From positions 6,510,001 through 6,574,000 of the forward strand of contig NZ_CP134500.1 in NCBI RefSeq assembly GCF_031760065.1: a stretch of DNA of 64,000 nt. The letters run 5' to 3'. The stretch is from Streptomyces durocortorensis. Its GTDB lineage: Bacteria > Actinomycetota > Actinomycetes > Streptomycetales > Streptomycetaceae. The translations under genes were made by a program, and so were the position numbers. The notes beneath the pieces are model-generated. The model did no database searches, was not told the origin of the DNA, and saw only the letters and a list, made by a program, of their open reading frames with translations. Below, one piece after another: positions 1 through 9,700 of the stretch. Numbering within the stretch: the stretch's first letter is position 1; every line of letters begins with the position of its first letter.

Positions 1-178
1 CGGCGGGGTCACCGGCCTCGGTCACAACCTCCTCGCCAGTGTCCGCACCCAGGTCTACAAGCAGTCCCTGCCCCTGGCCACCGGCAATCTCCCCATCGTG
101 CTGGGCGAGTTGGGGCCCGCCGCCGGAGTGACCGGCGCGGCCCGGCTCATCAGCGACCACCTCTTCTCACCGGCCTGA
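1..178 (+). CDS. ROK-family transcriptional regulator, C-terminal fragment
   Basis: The reading frame is open from base 2 to TGA at 176-178 and is cut by the window start. The 58 visible residues match the C-terminus of ROK repressor/sugar-kinase proteins: a glycine-rich GGVTGLG turn, a VRTQVYKQSLP helix region, then LPIVLGELGPAAGVTGAARL, the usual last strand and helix. ROK regulators carry an N-terminal winged HTH that cannot be seen here. The gene is co-oriented with, and 233 bp upstream of, a sugar ABC transporter operon, so by inference it is the operon's local sugar-responsive regulator. The family call is fairly firm. Regulator rather than kinase is inferred from context. Confidence 0.7.
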   Translation, partial: GGVTGLGHNLLASVRTQVYKQSLPLATGNLPIVLGELGPAAGVTGAARLISDHLFSPA

Positions 179-411
179 CCCAGGGGCCGTACGCACCACC
201 GTTCCGTCACTCGCCAGGTCTTCATCAGGTACTCGTCAGGCATTCGTCCCTACGCATCAGGTACTCAGCTCCTCAGGTACCAGTCGGCAGCCGTTCGCGG
301 TGCCGCCGGCTCCACGGCACCTCCAGCCCTGCGCCCTGTCCGCTCACCGGCCCTCCCCGCTCCCTCGGCACGTCCGAGCAGGGGAGACCCCATTCGCCGA
401 GGGGATTCGTC

Positions 412-1935
412 ATGGCACCAGAACCACCCCTGCTCACCATGTCCGGCATCACCAAGTCCTTCCCCGGCGTACGCGCCCTGGACGGCGTCGACCTGGAGGT
501 CCAGGCCGGCGAGGTCCACTGCCTCCTCGGCCAGAACGGTGCGGGCAAGTCCACCCTCATCAAGGTGCTCGCCGGAGCCCACCAGCCCGACGGCGGAGAG
601 ATCACCTGGCGCGGCGGCCCCGTCCAGCTCAAGTCGCCGATCGCCGCCATGCGCCTGGGTATCGCCACCATCTACCAGGAACTCGACCTCGTCGAAGGGC
701 TGTCGGTGGCCGAGAACGTCTTCCTCGGCCACGAACCGACCAGTGCGGGCTTCATCGTCCGTACGGGGGAGGGGCGTTCGGCGGCGAGGGCGCTGCTCGC
801 CCGCCTCGGCCACCCGGAGATCGACCCCGCCCGGCCGGTCGGGGACCTCTCGGCCGCCCAGCAGCAGATCGTCTCCATGGCGCGGGCGCTCTCCCACGAC
901 GTACGGCTCATCGTCATGGACGAGCCCTCAGCCGCCCTCGACCCCGACGAGGTCGACAACCTGTTCCGGATCGTCGACGACCTCACCGCCGACGGGGTTG
1001 CCGTCGTCTATATCTCGCACCGGCTGGAGGAGATCCGCCGCATCGGCGACCGGGTCACCGTCCTCAAGGACGGCCGGGCCGTCGCCGTCGGGCTGCCCGC
1101 CGCGGACACACCCACACGCGACATCGTTGCCATGATGACCGGCCGGGACGTCGCGTACGTCTTCCCGCCGCGCCCCGAGGAGCCCGCCGGCACCCCAGCG
1201 GAGCCCGTGCTGCGGGTCCAAGGCCTGTCCCGTGAAGGGGAGTTCGCCCCTGTCGACCTGGAGCTGCGGCCGGGTGAGATCGTCGGCCTCGCCGGACTCG
1301 TCGGCTCGGGGCGCTCCGAGATCCTGGAGACGATCTACGGCGCCCGCCGGGCGACCACCGGGACCGTCACCGTCGCGGGCAAGGAGCTCCGCCCCGGCAG
1401 CGTCCGCGCCGCCGTAGCCGCGGGCATCGGGCTCGCCCCCGAGGAACGCAAGGCGCAGGCCCTGCTGCTCACCGAATCGGTCACCCGCAACGTCTCCGTC
1501 TCCTCCCTCTCCCGCTTCGCCCGGCTCGGCTGGATCGACCGGGGCGGTGAACGGAAGGCGGCCCGGCAGGCCACCCGGGAACTCTCGCTCCGGCCCGACA
1601 ACCCGGACGCCGCCGTCCGGACCCTCTCCGGCGGCAACCAGCAGAAGGCCGTCCTGGCCCGCTGGCTGCTCCGGGGCTGCCGGGTCCTCCTGCTCGACGA
1701 ACCGACCCGTGGCGTCGACGTCGGCGCCCGCGCCGAGCTCTACGCCGTGATCCGCCGGCTGGCCGACGAAGGCCTCGCCGTCCTGCTCGTCTCCAGCGAA
1801 GTGCCCGAAGTGCTGGGCCTCGCCGACCGGGTGCTGGTGCTCCGGGAGGGCCAGGTGGTCCACACCGCCCCCGCCCGGGAGCTCGACGAGCACCGCGTAC
1901 TCGACCTCGTGATGGAAGGGAGCCCGACGCCATGA
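412..1935 (+). CDS. CUT2-type sugar ABC transporter ATP-binding protein
   Basis: This is a 507-aa tandem ATPase of the RbsA/MglA/XylG type that energises monosaccharide import. The first nucleotide-binding domain has Walker A at residues 40-48 (GQNGAGKST), the RbsA-type variant signature LSAAQQQ near 146 and Walker B with VMDEP near 168. The second domain lacks a canonical Walker A (GLVGSGRSE near 295), as is normal for this family, but has a full LSGGNQQK signature near 405 and LLLDEPTRGVDVG near 426. The ATG is preceded by a purine-rich stretch and lies where family similarity begins. Its stop overlaps the permease start by 4 bp. The substrate cannot be told from the ATPase; neighbours suggest a sugar oxidised by the dehydrogenase downstream. 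Confidence 0.92.
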   Translation: MAPEPPLLTMSGITKSFPGVRALDGVDLEVQAGEVHCLLGQNGAGKSTLIKVLAGAHQPDGGEITWRGGPVQLKSPIAAMRLGIATIYQELDLVEGLSVAENVFLGHEPTSAGFIVRTGEGRSAARALLARLGHPEIDPARPVGDLSAAQQQIVSMARALSHDVRLIVMDEPSAALDPDEVDNLFRIVDDLTADGVAVVYISHRLEEIRRIGDRVTVLKDGRAVAVGLPAADTPTRDIVAMMTGRDVAYVFPPRPEEPAGTPAEPVLRVQGLSREGEFAPVDLELRPGEIVGLAGLVGSGRSEILETIYGARRATTGTVTVAGKELRPGSVRAAVAAGIGLAPEERKAQALLLTESVTRNVSVSSLSRFARLGWIDRGGERKAARQATRELSLRPDNPDAAVRTLSGGNQQKAVLARWLLRGCRVLLLDEPTRGVDVGARAELYAVIRRLADEGLAVLLVSSEVPEVLGLADRVLVLREGQVVHTAPARELDEHRVLDLVMEGSPTP

Positions 1936-2984
1936 CACAGCCCGCCCCGTCGGCGCAGCACAACGGGCCGGACAAGGGGGACCCCACCGGTCCCGCCGGC
2001 CCGCCGCCGTCGAAGACGGGCGGTGAGCGGCCCGGCCTCGGCCTGCGGTTCGACGTCCGGACCCTGTCCCTGCTCGGCGTGCTCGCCGCCCTCGTCCTGG
2101 TCGGCGGCATCACCGAACCGGACGCCTTCCTGGACACCGGGAACCTCCAGCTGATCCTGACCCAGGCGTCCGTCATCGGGGTCGTCACCGTCGGCATGAC
2201 CTTCGTCATCACCAGCGGCGGCATCGACCTCTCCGTCGGAGCCATGGTCGCCCTCGCCTCCGTCTGGGCGACGACCCTGGCCACCCAGGAGTACGGCTTC
2301 GCGGGCATCGCGTTCACCGCCGTGATCGTCGGTGTCGCCGCCGGACTCGTGAACGGCGTCCTCATCGCGTACGGCGGAATGGTCCCGTTCATCGCGACGC
2401 TCGCCATGCTCGCCTCGGCCCGCGGTCTCGCGCTCCAGATCACCGACGGCAAGACCCAGATCGTCACCGTCGACTCGGTGCTGAACCTCGGCCTGCCCGA
2501 CTCCTACATCCTCGGGGTCCCGCCGCTCGTCATCATGTTCGCCGTGGTCACGATCGTCGGCTGGCTGATCCTCAACCGCACCACCTTCGGCCGCCGGACG
2601 GTCGCCGTCGGAGGCAACGCGGAGGCCGCCCGGCTCGCCGGAATCGACGTCCGCCGCCAGCGCCTCTACCTCTACGTCCTGTCCGGCCTCTGCTGCGGCA
2701 TCGCCGCCTTCATGCTGATCGTTCTGTCCGGATCCGGACAGAACACCAACGGCAACCTCTACGAGCTCGACGCCATCGCCGCCGCGATCATCGGCGGGAC
2801 CCTGCTCAGCGGCGGCCGCGGCACCATCGTCGGGTCCGTCCTCGGAGTCCTCGTCTTCACCACGATCACCAACATCTTCGCGCTCAACAACCTCCAGAGC
2901 GACGTCCAGCAGATCGCCAAGGGCGCCATCATCGTCGCCGCCGTCCTCGTCCAGCGCCGCACCCTGCGCGGCGGCGAAACCTGA
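1932..2984 (+). CDS. CUT2-type sugar ABC transporter permease
   Basis: This 350-aa integral membrane permease is of the RbsC/BPD_transp_2 family. A proline- and glycine-rich cytoplasmic tail of about 35 residues precedes the first membrane segment. The family hallmark GGIDLSVGAMVALASV lies in the middle of the first third, and the conserved GGNAEAARLAGI cytoplasmic loop and the ELDAIAAAIIGGT motif follow in the usual order. It starts at ATG within the upstream ATPase stop (ATGA overlap), indicating translational coupling. It would form the channel with the 412-1935 ATPase and receive sugar from the 3074-4111 lipoprotein. Confidence 0.92.
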   Translation: MTQPAPSAQHNGPDKGDPTGPAGPPPSKTGGERPGLGLRFDVRTLSLLGVLAALVLVGGITEPDAFLDTGNLQLILTQASVIGVVTVGMTFVITSGGIDLSVGAMVALASVWATTLATQEYGFAGIAFTAVIVGVAAGLVNGVLIAYGGMVPFIATLAMLASARGLALQITDGKTQIVTVDSVLNLGLPDSYILGVPPLVIMFAVVTIVGWLILNRTTFGRRTVAVGGNAEAARLAGIDVRRQRLYLYVLSGLCCGIAAFMLIVLSGSGQNTNGNLYELDAIAAAIIGGTLLSGGRGTIVGSVLGVLVFTTITNIFALNNLQSDVQQIAKGAIIVAAVLVQRRTLRGGET

Positions 2985-3073
2985 GCAGCCGTGTAACCCC
3001 CCCGGCACGCCCGCCCCTCCCCCCCCCGCACCCGCACGCCGTACCCACCCACCGGACGAAGGGTCAGACCGCC

Positions 3074-4111
3074 ATGCCAGAAACCAGCCGCAGAGGGCTG
3101 CTGTTCGGAGCCGCAGCCGTCTCCACGGGCGCCCTCCTCACCGCCTGCACCAGCAACGAGCCGAAGAACGCCGAGCCCGCGGGCAACAGTCAGCCCGCGG
3201 CCGACGACAAGCCGGGCAAGCCCGTCACCATCGGCTTCGCCGGACCCCAGGCCGACCACGGCTGGCTCAACGCCATCAACGTGAACGCCAAGTCCCGGGC
3301 GGGGAAGTACTCCGAGGTGACGCTGGAGATCACCGAGGGCTCCAACGACACCGCCGCCCAGATCGGCCAGGTCAAGACCCTCATCAACAAGAAGGTCGAC
3401 GTCCTCGTCATCCTCCCCGCCGACGGCAAGGCCCTCACCCAGGTCGGCCTGGAGGCCATGAAGGCCGGCATCCCCGTCGTCAACCTGGACCGCGTCTTCG
3501 CCTCCCCCCAGGCCTACCGATGCTGGGTCGGCGGCGACAACTACGGCATGGGCCTCAACGCCGGGCACTACATCGGCGAACAGCTCAAGGGCAAGACGAA
3601 CGCCAAGGTCGTCGAACTGGCCGGGATCGACAACCTGGAGCTGACCAAGCAGCGCAGCCAGGGCTTCTCCGACGCGCTCAAGAACTACCCCGACATCAAG
3701 CTGGTGGCCCGTCAGGCCGCCGACTTCACCGTCGAGTCGGGCCAGGCGAAGATGGCTCAACTCCTCCAGGCGCAGAAGCAGTTCGACGCCCTGTGGAACC
3801 ACGACGACGACCAGGGCGTCGGAGCGCTGCGCGCCATCGAGCAGGCGGGTCGCGACGAGTTCATCATGGTCGGCGGGGCCGGGGCCAAGTCCGCCATGGA
3901 AGCCATCAAGGCCGACGACGGAGTCCTGAAGGCCACCGTCCTCTACCCGCCGACGATGGCCGCTTCCGCCATCGACCTCGCGCGCGCCCTCGGCCAGAGC
4001 AAGGGCATCAGCGGCCTCTCCGAGATGGAGATCCCGACCTCGCTGACCCTGTACTCCGCCGTGGTCACCAAGGACAACATCGACCAGTACCTGCCGACGG
4101 GCTTCAACTGA
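3074..4111 (+). CDS. sugar-binding lipoprotein of ABC transporter (periplasmic-binding-protein-like)
   Basis: This 345-aa extracellular solute-binding protein has the Peripla_BP_4 fold (RbsB-like). The N-terminus combines a twin-arginine pair (R6-R7 in SRRGLLFG) with a hydrophobic stretch and lipobox LTAC at Cys25, so it is probably a Tat-exported lipoprotein held at the outer face of the membrane. Typical features follow: VTIGFAGPQADHGW at the start of the first lobe, VDVLVILPADG, and a late hinge with NHDDDQGVGALRAI. An 89-bp C-rich gap separates it from the permease; it belongs to the same operon. Ligand is unknown; a hexose or cyclitol would fit the dehydrogenase/isomerase neighbours. Confidence 0.9.
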   Translation: MPETSRRGLLFGAAAVSTGALLTACTSNEPKNAEPAGNSQPAADDKPGKPVTIGFAGPQADHGWLNAINVNAKSRAGKYSEVTLEITEGSNDTAAQIGQVKTLINKKVDVLVILPADGKALTQVGLEAMKAGIPVVNLDRVFASPQAYRCWVGGDNYGMGLNAGHYIGEQLKGKTNAKVVELAGIDNLELTKQRSQGFSDALKNYPDIKLVARQAADFTVESGQAKMAQLLQAQKQFDALWNHDDDQGVGALRAIEQAGRDEFIMVGGAGAKSAMEAIKADDGVLKATVLYPPTMAASAIDLARALGQSKGISGLSEMEIPTSLTLYSAVVTKDNIDQYLPTGFN

Positions 4112-4182
4112 CCGGGAGTCCGGGGGATGCGGACGGCGCATCCCCCGGCCCGTTACCGCACACCGACGAGGAGGAAGTCCGC

Positions 4183-5415
4183 ATGGCCCGTAGTCAAGAG
4201 ACGGAAACGCAGACCGCCGCAGCACCGCCGCCGCAGCAGGCGCCGGGAACGCTCGGGGTCGGCATGGTCGGTTACGCGTTCATGGGCGCCGCCCACTCCC
4301 AGGGCTGGCGCACCGCGGGACACGTCTTCGACCTGCCGGTGCGGCCCGCTCTCGCCGCGATCTGCGGACGCGACCGTGCGGCGGTCGACGCCGCGGCCGC
4401 CCGGCACGGCTGGGCGGCCGCCGAGACCGACTGGCGGGCGCTGATCGTCCGGGACGATGTCCAGCTCATCGACATCTGCACCCCCGGTGACAGCCATGCG
4501 GAGATCGCCATCGCCGCCCTGGAGGCGGGCAAGCACGTGCTGTGCGAGAAGCCGCTCGCCAACACCGTCGCGGAGGCCGAGGAGATGGTCCGCGCCGCCG
4601 AAGCGGCGAAGGCACGCGGCCAGGTGGCGATCGTCGGCTTCAACTACCGCAAGGTGCCCGCCATCACGTACGCCAGGCAGCTCATCGCGGACGGCCGCCT
4701 CGGCACCCTGCGCCACGTCCGGGCCAGCTACCTCCAGGACTGGCTGGTGGACCCCGCCTCCCCGCTGACCTGGCGGCTCCAGCGCGAACGCGCGGGCTCG
4801 GGCGCGCTCGGCGACCTGGGGGCGCACATCGTTGACCTCGCCCAGTACCTGGCGGGGGAGCTGCTGACCGGGGTGTCGGCCGTGGCCGAGACCTTCGTGC
4901 GGGAGCGGCCGCTGCTCGCCGGGCCCGTCGCCGGTCTCTCCGGCGGCGCGGACGCGACGGAGCTGGGCGACGTGACCGTGGACGACGCCGCGGTCTTCAC
5001 CGGCCGCCTCGCCTCCGGGGCGCTGGCCTCCTTCGAGGCGACCCGGATGGCGGCGGGACGCAAGAACGCGCTGCGGCTGGAGATCAACGGGGAGCTGGGG
5101 TCGCTCGCCTTCGACCTGGAACGGCTCAACGAGCTCTCCTTCCACGACCACACCGAACCCGCCGCCACCGCCGGCTTCCGCCGCATCCTGGTCACCGAAC
5201 CCGAACACCCCTACCTGGAGGCCTGGTGGCCGCCGGGCCACGGCCTCGGCTACGAGCACACCTTCGTCCACCAGGCGCGCGACGTGATCCGCACGATCAC
5301 CGAAGGCACCGAACCCCGGCCCTCGTTCGCGGACGGGCTCCAGGTGCAGCGGGTGCTCGCCGCCGTCGAGGAGAGCGCCGCCAAGAACTCCGTACACACC
5401 CCGGTCCCCTCCTAG
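4183..5415 (+). CDS. Gfo/Idh/MocA family NAD(P)-dependent oxidoreductase
   Basis: This 410-aa dehydrogenase is of the glucose-fructose oxidoreductase / inositol dehydrogenase family. After a Q/T/A/P-rich tail of about 22 residues comes the Rossmann start ([15 protein letters not shown]). The family signature CEKPLA sits at residues 121-126, its lysine being the catalytic residue, and the EVEKP-type region is followed by GFNYRKVPA. The second domain carries [19 protein letters not shown] with the usual Asp and His of the active site. The chosen ATG follows a GAGGAGGAA ribosome site. By context it oxidises the imported sugar, possibly at C3, feeding the TIM-barrel isomerase encoded 13 bp downstream. 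The exact substrate is not readable from sequence. Confidence 0.88.
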   Translation: MARSQETETQTAAAPPPQQAPGTLGVGMVGYAFMGAAHSQGWRTAGHVFDLPVRPALAAICGRDRAAVDAAAARHGWAAAETDWRALIVRDDVQLIDICTPGDSHAEIAIAALEAGKHVLCEKPLANTVAEAEEMVRAAEAAKARGQVAIVGFNYRKVPAITYARQLIADGRLGTLRHVRASYLQDWLVDPASPLTWRLQRERAGSGALGDLGAHIVDLAQYLAGELLTGVSAVAETFVRERPLLAGPVAGLSGGADATELGDVTVDDAAVFTGRLASGALASFEATRMAAGRKNALRLEINGELGSLAFDLERLNELSFHDHTEPAATAGFRRILVTEPEHPYLEAWWPPGHGLGYEHTFVHQARDVIRTITEGTEPRPSFADGLQVQRVLAAVEESAAKNSVHTPVPS

Positions 5416-5428
5416 GAGGTCCTCGCCC

Positions 5429-6433
5429 ATGCCCCGACCCTTCACCCTGTTCACCGGCCAGTGGGCCGACCTCCCGCTGGAGGAGGTCTGCCGCCACGCC
5501 CGGGACTTCGGCTACGACGGCCTCGAACTCGCCTGCTGGGGAGACCACTTCGAGGTCGACAAAGCCCTCGCGGACCCCGGCTACCTGGACGGCAGGCACC
5601 AACTGCTCGACAAGTACGGGCTGAAGTGCTTCGCCGTCTCCAACCACCTGGTCGGCCAGGCGGTCTGTGACAGCCCGATCGACGAACGCCACCAGGGCAT
5701 CCTGCCCGCCCGAATCTGGGGCGACGGCGAGGCCGAAGGCGTACGGCAGCGGGCCGCCGCCGAGATCGCCGACACCGCACGGGCAGCCGCCGCCTTCGGC
5801 GTCGACACGGTGGTCGGATTCACCGGATCCTCGATCTGGCACCTCGTCGCGATGTTCCCGCCGGTCCCGCCCCACATGATCGAGCGGGGCTACGAGGACT
5901 TCGCGGAGCGCTGGAACCCGATCCTGGACGTCTTCGACGCGGAGGGAGTGCGCTTCGCCCACGAAGTGCACCCGAGCGAGATCGCGTACGACTACTGGAC
6001 CACCGCGCGGGCCCTCGAAGCGGTGGACCACCGGCCCGCGTTCGGGTTGAACTTCGACCCGAGCCACTTCGTCTGGCAGGACCTCGACCCGGTCGGCTTC
6101 CTCTACGACTTCCGGGACCGGATCTACCACGTGGACTGCAAGGAGGCCCGCAAGCGCCTCGACGGCCGCAACGGCCGCCTGGGCTCGCACCTGGCCTGGG
6201 GCGACCCCCGGCGCGGCTGGGACTTCGTCTCGGCGGGGCACGGCGACGTGCCCTGGGAGGACGTGTTCCGGATGCTCCGGTCCATCGGCTACGAGGGCCC
6301 CATCTCCGTGGAGTGGGAGGACGCGGGCATGGACCGGCTGACCGGTGCGCCGGAAGCGCTTGCCAGCCTCAAACGGTTCGACTTCGACCCGCCGTCGGCC
6401 TCCTTCGACGCGGCCTTCGGCGGCGGCGAGTAG
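5429..6433 (+). CDS. sugar phosphate isomerase/epimerase (TIM barrel, AP-endonuclease-2 family)
   Basis: This 334-aa TIM-barrel protein is of the xylose-isomerase-like family (PF01261). The start is supported by a strong AGGAGG site within the stop region of the preceding gene. Metal-ligand motifs are in the usual order: [11 protein letters not shown] near the N-terminus, [13 protein letters not shown] for the glutamate strand, GLNFDPSHF for the Asp/His strand, and ISVEWEDAG for the final glutamate. It is in the same operon as the oxidoreductase, a pairing common in keto-sugar and cyclitol degradation. Isomerase or epimerase acting on an oxidised sugar is the inference; a dehydratase-like role on an inosose is an alternative. 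Confidence 0.85.
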   Translation: MPRPFTLFTGQWADLPLEEVCRHARDFGYDGLELACWGDHFEVDKALADPGYLDGRHQLLDKYGLKCFAVSNHLVGQAVCDSPIDERHQGILPARIWGDGEAEGVRQRAAAEIADTARAAAAFGVDTVVGFTGSSIWHLVAMFPPVPPHMIERGYEDFAERWNPILDVFDAEGVRFAHEVHPSEIAYDYWTTARALEAVDHRPAFGLNFDPSHFVWQDLDPVGFLYDFRDRIYHVDCKEARKRLDGRNGRLGSHLAWGDPRRGWDFVSAGHGDVPWEDVFRMLRSIGYEGPISVEWEDAGMDRLTGAPEALASLKRFDFDPPSASFDAAFGGGE

Positions 6434-6614
6434 CACCGCAGAGAGGGAAGCTCCGGGGGAACACGGCCTCCGTGAAGGCCTCCCGGGGCTGCCTCGCCCT
6501 GCCCGAAATCTCGTTTGTCCTGCCGGAAGCAGAAGTTCGACTTACCTGTTGCACAAGGGCTTTCCGGCACGGACGAACAGGTCTACCGTCCACCTCGTGT
6601 ACACGACATGACTC

Positions 6615-6648
6615 GCGTCACCGGGGACGCTCCCGGCTCCGGTGACGC
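6615..6648 (+). terminator. hairpin between the isomerase and ThuA/GSDH genes
   Basis: Ten-base perfect inverted repeat (GCGTCACCGG with CCGGTGACGC, 14-nt loop) lies in the 290-bp gap after the isomerase. There is no T-run, as usual for Streptomyces. It could terminate or attenuate the transporter operon ahead of the 6724 gene. The rest of the gap (6434-6723) shows no convincing ORF; I could not fix a promoter in it. Confidence 0.45.
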
Positions 6649-6723
6649 ACGCGCGGCAGTCCCCGCGCGGCACGGCACGGCTCCAACCCGCCCGTACAAC
6701 CGGCACTCCCCGGAGGACCTCTC

Positions 6724-9700
6724 GTGCACCGAACCAGACAGCGGCTCCTTGCCCGGACCCGCGTACGCAGATCGCTCGCGCTGTTCACCGGCGGACTCCT
6801 CACCGCCGCGACCCTGACCCTCGGCTCCGCGCCCGGCGCCACCGCCCACCCGGGCCACCCCGGGCACGAGGCACCCGCGGCTGAGGACTTCCAGCAAGTC
6901 ACCCTCGCCAAGGGCGTGGAGGAGACCGGTGAGCCCATGTCGCTGGCCGTCCTCCCCGACCGCAGCGTGCTGCACACCTCGCGCGGCGGCGAGCTGCGGA
7001 TCACCGACAGCGCGGGCAACACCCGTATCTCCGGCACCCTCCCCGTGTACACCCACGACGAGGAAGGCCTCCAAGGCGTGGGCGTCGACCCGGACTTCGC
7101 TCAGAACCGGGCCATCTACCTCTTCTACGCGCCCCCGATGGACACCCCGCCCGGCGACGCCCCCGAGACCGGAACCGCCGCCGACTTCGAGAGATTCGAG
7201 GGCGTCAACCGGCTCTCCCGCTTCGTCCTGAACGAGGACGGCACCCTCGACACCGCCAGCGAGAAGAAGGTCCTCGACGTCCCCACCTCGCGCGGCATCT
7301 GCTGCCACGTCGGCGGCGACATCGACTTCGACAAGGACGGCAACCTCTACCTCTCCACCGGCGACGACACCAACCCCTTCGCCTCCGACGGATTCACCCC
7401 GATCGACGAACGCCCCGACCGGAACCCGGCGTTCGACGCCCAGCGCACCTCCGGCAACACCAACGACCTGCGCGGCAAGATCCTGCGCATCAAGGTCGCC
7501 GAAGACGGCTCGTACACCGTCCCCGAGGGCAACCTCTTCGAGCCCGGAACGGACAAGACCCGCCCCGAGATCTACGCGATGGGCTTCCGCAACCCGTTCC
7601 GCTTCTCCGTCGACCAGGCCACCGGCATCGTGTACGTCGGTGACTACGGCCCCGACGCCGGCGCGGCCGACCCGGACCGCGGCCCCTCCGGGAAGGTCGA
7701 GTTCGCTCGGGTGACGAAGGCGGGCAACTTCGGCTGGCCGTACTGCGTGGGCGACAACGAGCCGTACATGGACTACGACTTCGCCACCAAGAGCTCCGGC
7801 GCGGCCTTCGACTGCTCCGCGCCGAGGAACGAGTCGCCGCACAATACCGGCCTCGTCGACCTGCCGCCGGCCGAGGCCGCCTGGATACCGTACGACGGTG
7901 GATCGGTACCCGAGTTCGGCACCGGCTCCGAGTCCCCGATGGGCGGTCCCGTATACCGTTACGACGCCGACCTCGACTCCCCGGTCAAGTTCCCCGAGGC
8001 CTACGACGGCGACTTCTTCGCCGGTGAGTTCGGCCGCAGGTGGATCAAGCGCATCGAGCAGGACGCCGACGGCGCGGTCCAGTCCGTCAACGACGTTCCG
8101 TGGTCCGGTACGCAGATCATGGACATGGCCTTCGGCCCGGACGGGGCGCTGTACGTCCTCGACTACGGCCTCGCCTGGTTCGGCGGCGACGAGAACTCCG
8201 CGCTCTACCGCATTGAGAACGCCACCGGAGGCCGCTCGCCCATCGCGGAGGCCTCGGCGAACAAGACGTCGGGCACCGCACCGCTGAAGGTGAGGTTCTC
8301 CTCGGCGGGCACATCGGACGGCGACGGCGACGCGCTGGACTACTCCTGGGACTTCGGCGACGGCGGCACCTCGACCGCCGCCAACCCCACGTACACGTAC
8401 AAGAAGAACGGCACGTACGTCGCGACGCTCACCGCCGAGGACCCGACCGGCCGCACCGGCTCGGCCAGCGTCCACGTGACCGTCGGCAACACCGCCCCGA
8501 CCGTGGAGCTGGTGCTCCCCGAGGACGGACAGCTCTTCGAGTTCGGTGACTCCGTGCCCTTCAAGGTGAACGTCAGAGACCCGGAGGACGGGACCGTCGA
8601 CTGCACCGAGGTCGAGGTCAAGTTCACCCTGGGCCACGACAGTCACGGCCACGACATCACCACCGAGCACGGCTGCGAAGGCACCATCAAGACCGCCATG
8701 GAAGGCGGCCACGACCCCAACGCCAACATCTACGGCGGTATCTCGGCCTCGTACACCGACAACGGAGGCGGCGGCCAGGCCGAGCTGACCGGCAAGGACC
8801 AGGCGCGGCTCCAGCCCAGGCACCGGCAGGCCGAGCACTACGACGACTCCTACGGTGTCACCACCCCGGGCAAGGAGAGCGCGCACGGCGGCAAGACCGT
8901 CGGCGACATCCACAACGACGACTGGATCTCCTTCAGGACGTACGTCCTCGGCGGCACAACCAAGCTCACCGCCCGTATCTCGTCGGCCGGTTCGGGCGGC
9001 TTCCTCGAAGTGCGCACCGGTTCGCCCACCGGGAAGATCCTCGGCTCGGGACCGATCCCGGTGACCGGCAGCTGGGACACCTTCCAGGACGTCGACATCC
9101 CGCTGCGCGGAGCCCCGAAGAAGCAGACGGAACTCTTCCTCGTCTTCAAGGGCGGCGACGGAGCCCTCTACGACGTGGACGACTTCGAGCTGTCGAACAC
9201 CCCGGTCGACAGGACGGCCAAGCGCGTCCTGGTCTTCTCCAAGACCGCCGGCTTCCGCCACGACTCGATTCCGGACGGCATCGCCGCCCTGAAGGAGATC
9301 GGCAAGGGCGCCAACATCACGGTCGACTCCACTGAGTCCGCCGCCCAGTTCACCACCAGCAACCTCGCCCGCTACGACGCCGTCGCCTTCCTCTCCACCA
9401 CCGGTGACGTCCTCAACGCCGAGCAGCAGAAGGCGTTCGAGAACTACGTCGCCACCGGCGGAGGTTACGTCGGCATCCACGCGGCCGCCGACACCGAGTA
9501 CGACTGGGAGTTCTACGGCGGCCTCGTCGGCGCCTACTTCGACTCCCACCCGCAGATCCAGCCCGCCACCGTCCGCGTCGAGGACCACGACCACCCCGCC
9601 ACCGCCCATCTGGACGAGGAGTGGGAGCGCACCGACGAGTGGTACAACTACCGCACCAATCCCCGGGACAAGGCCAGGATCCTCGCCACCCTGGACGAAA

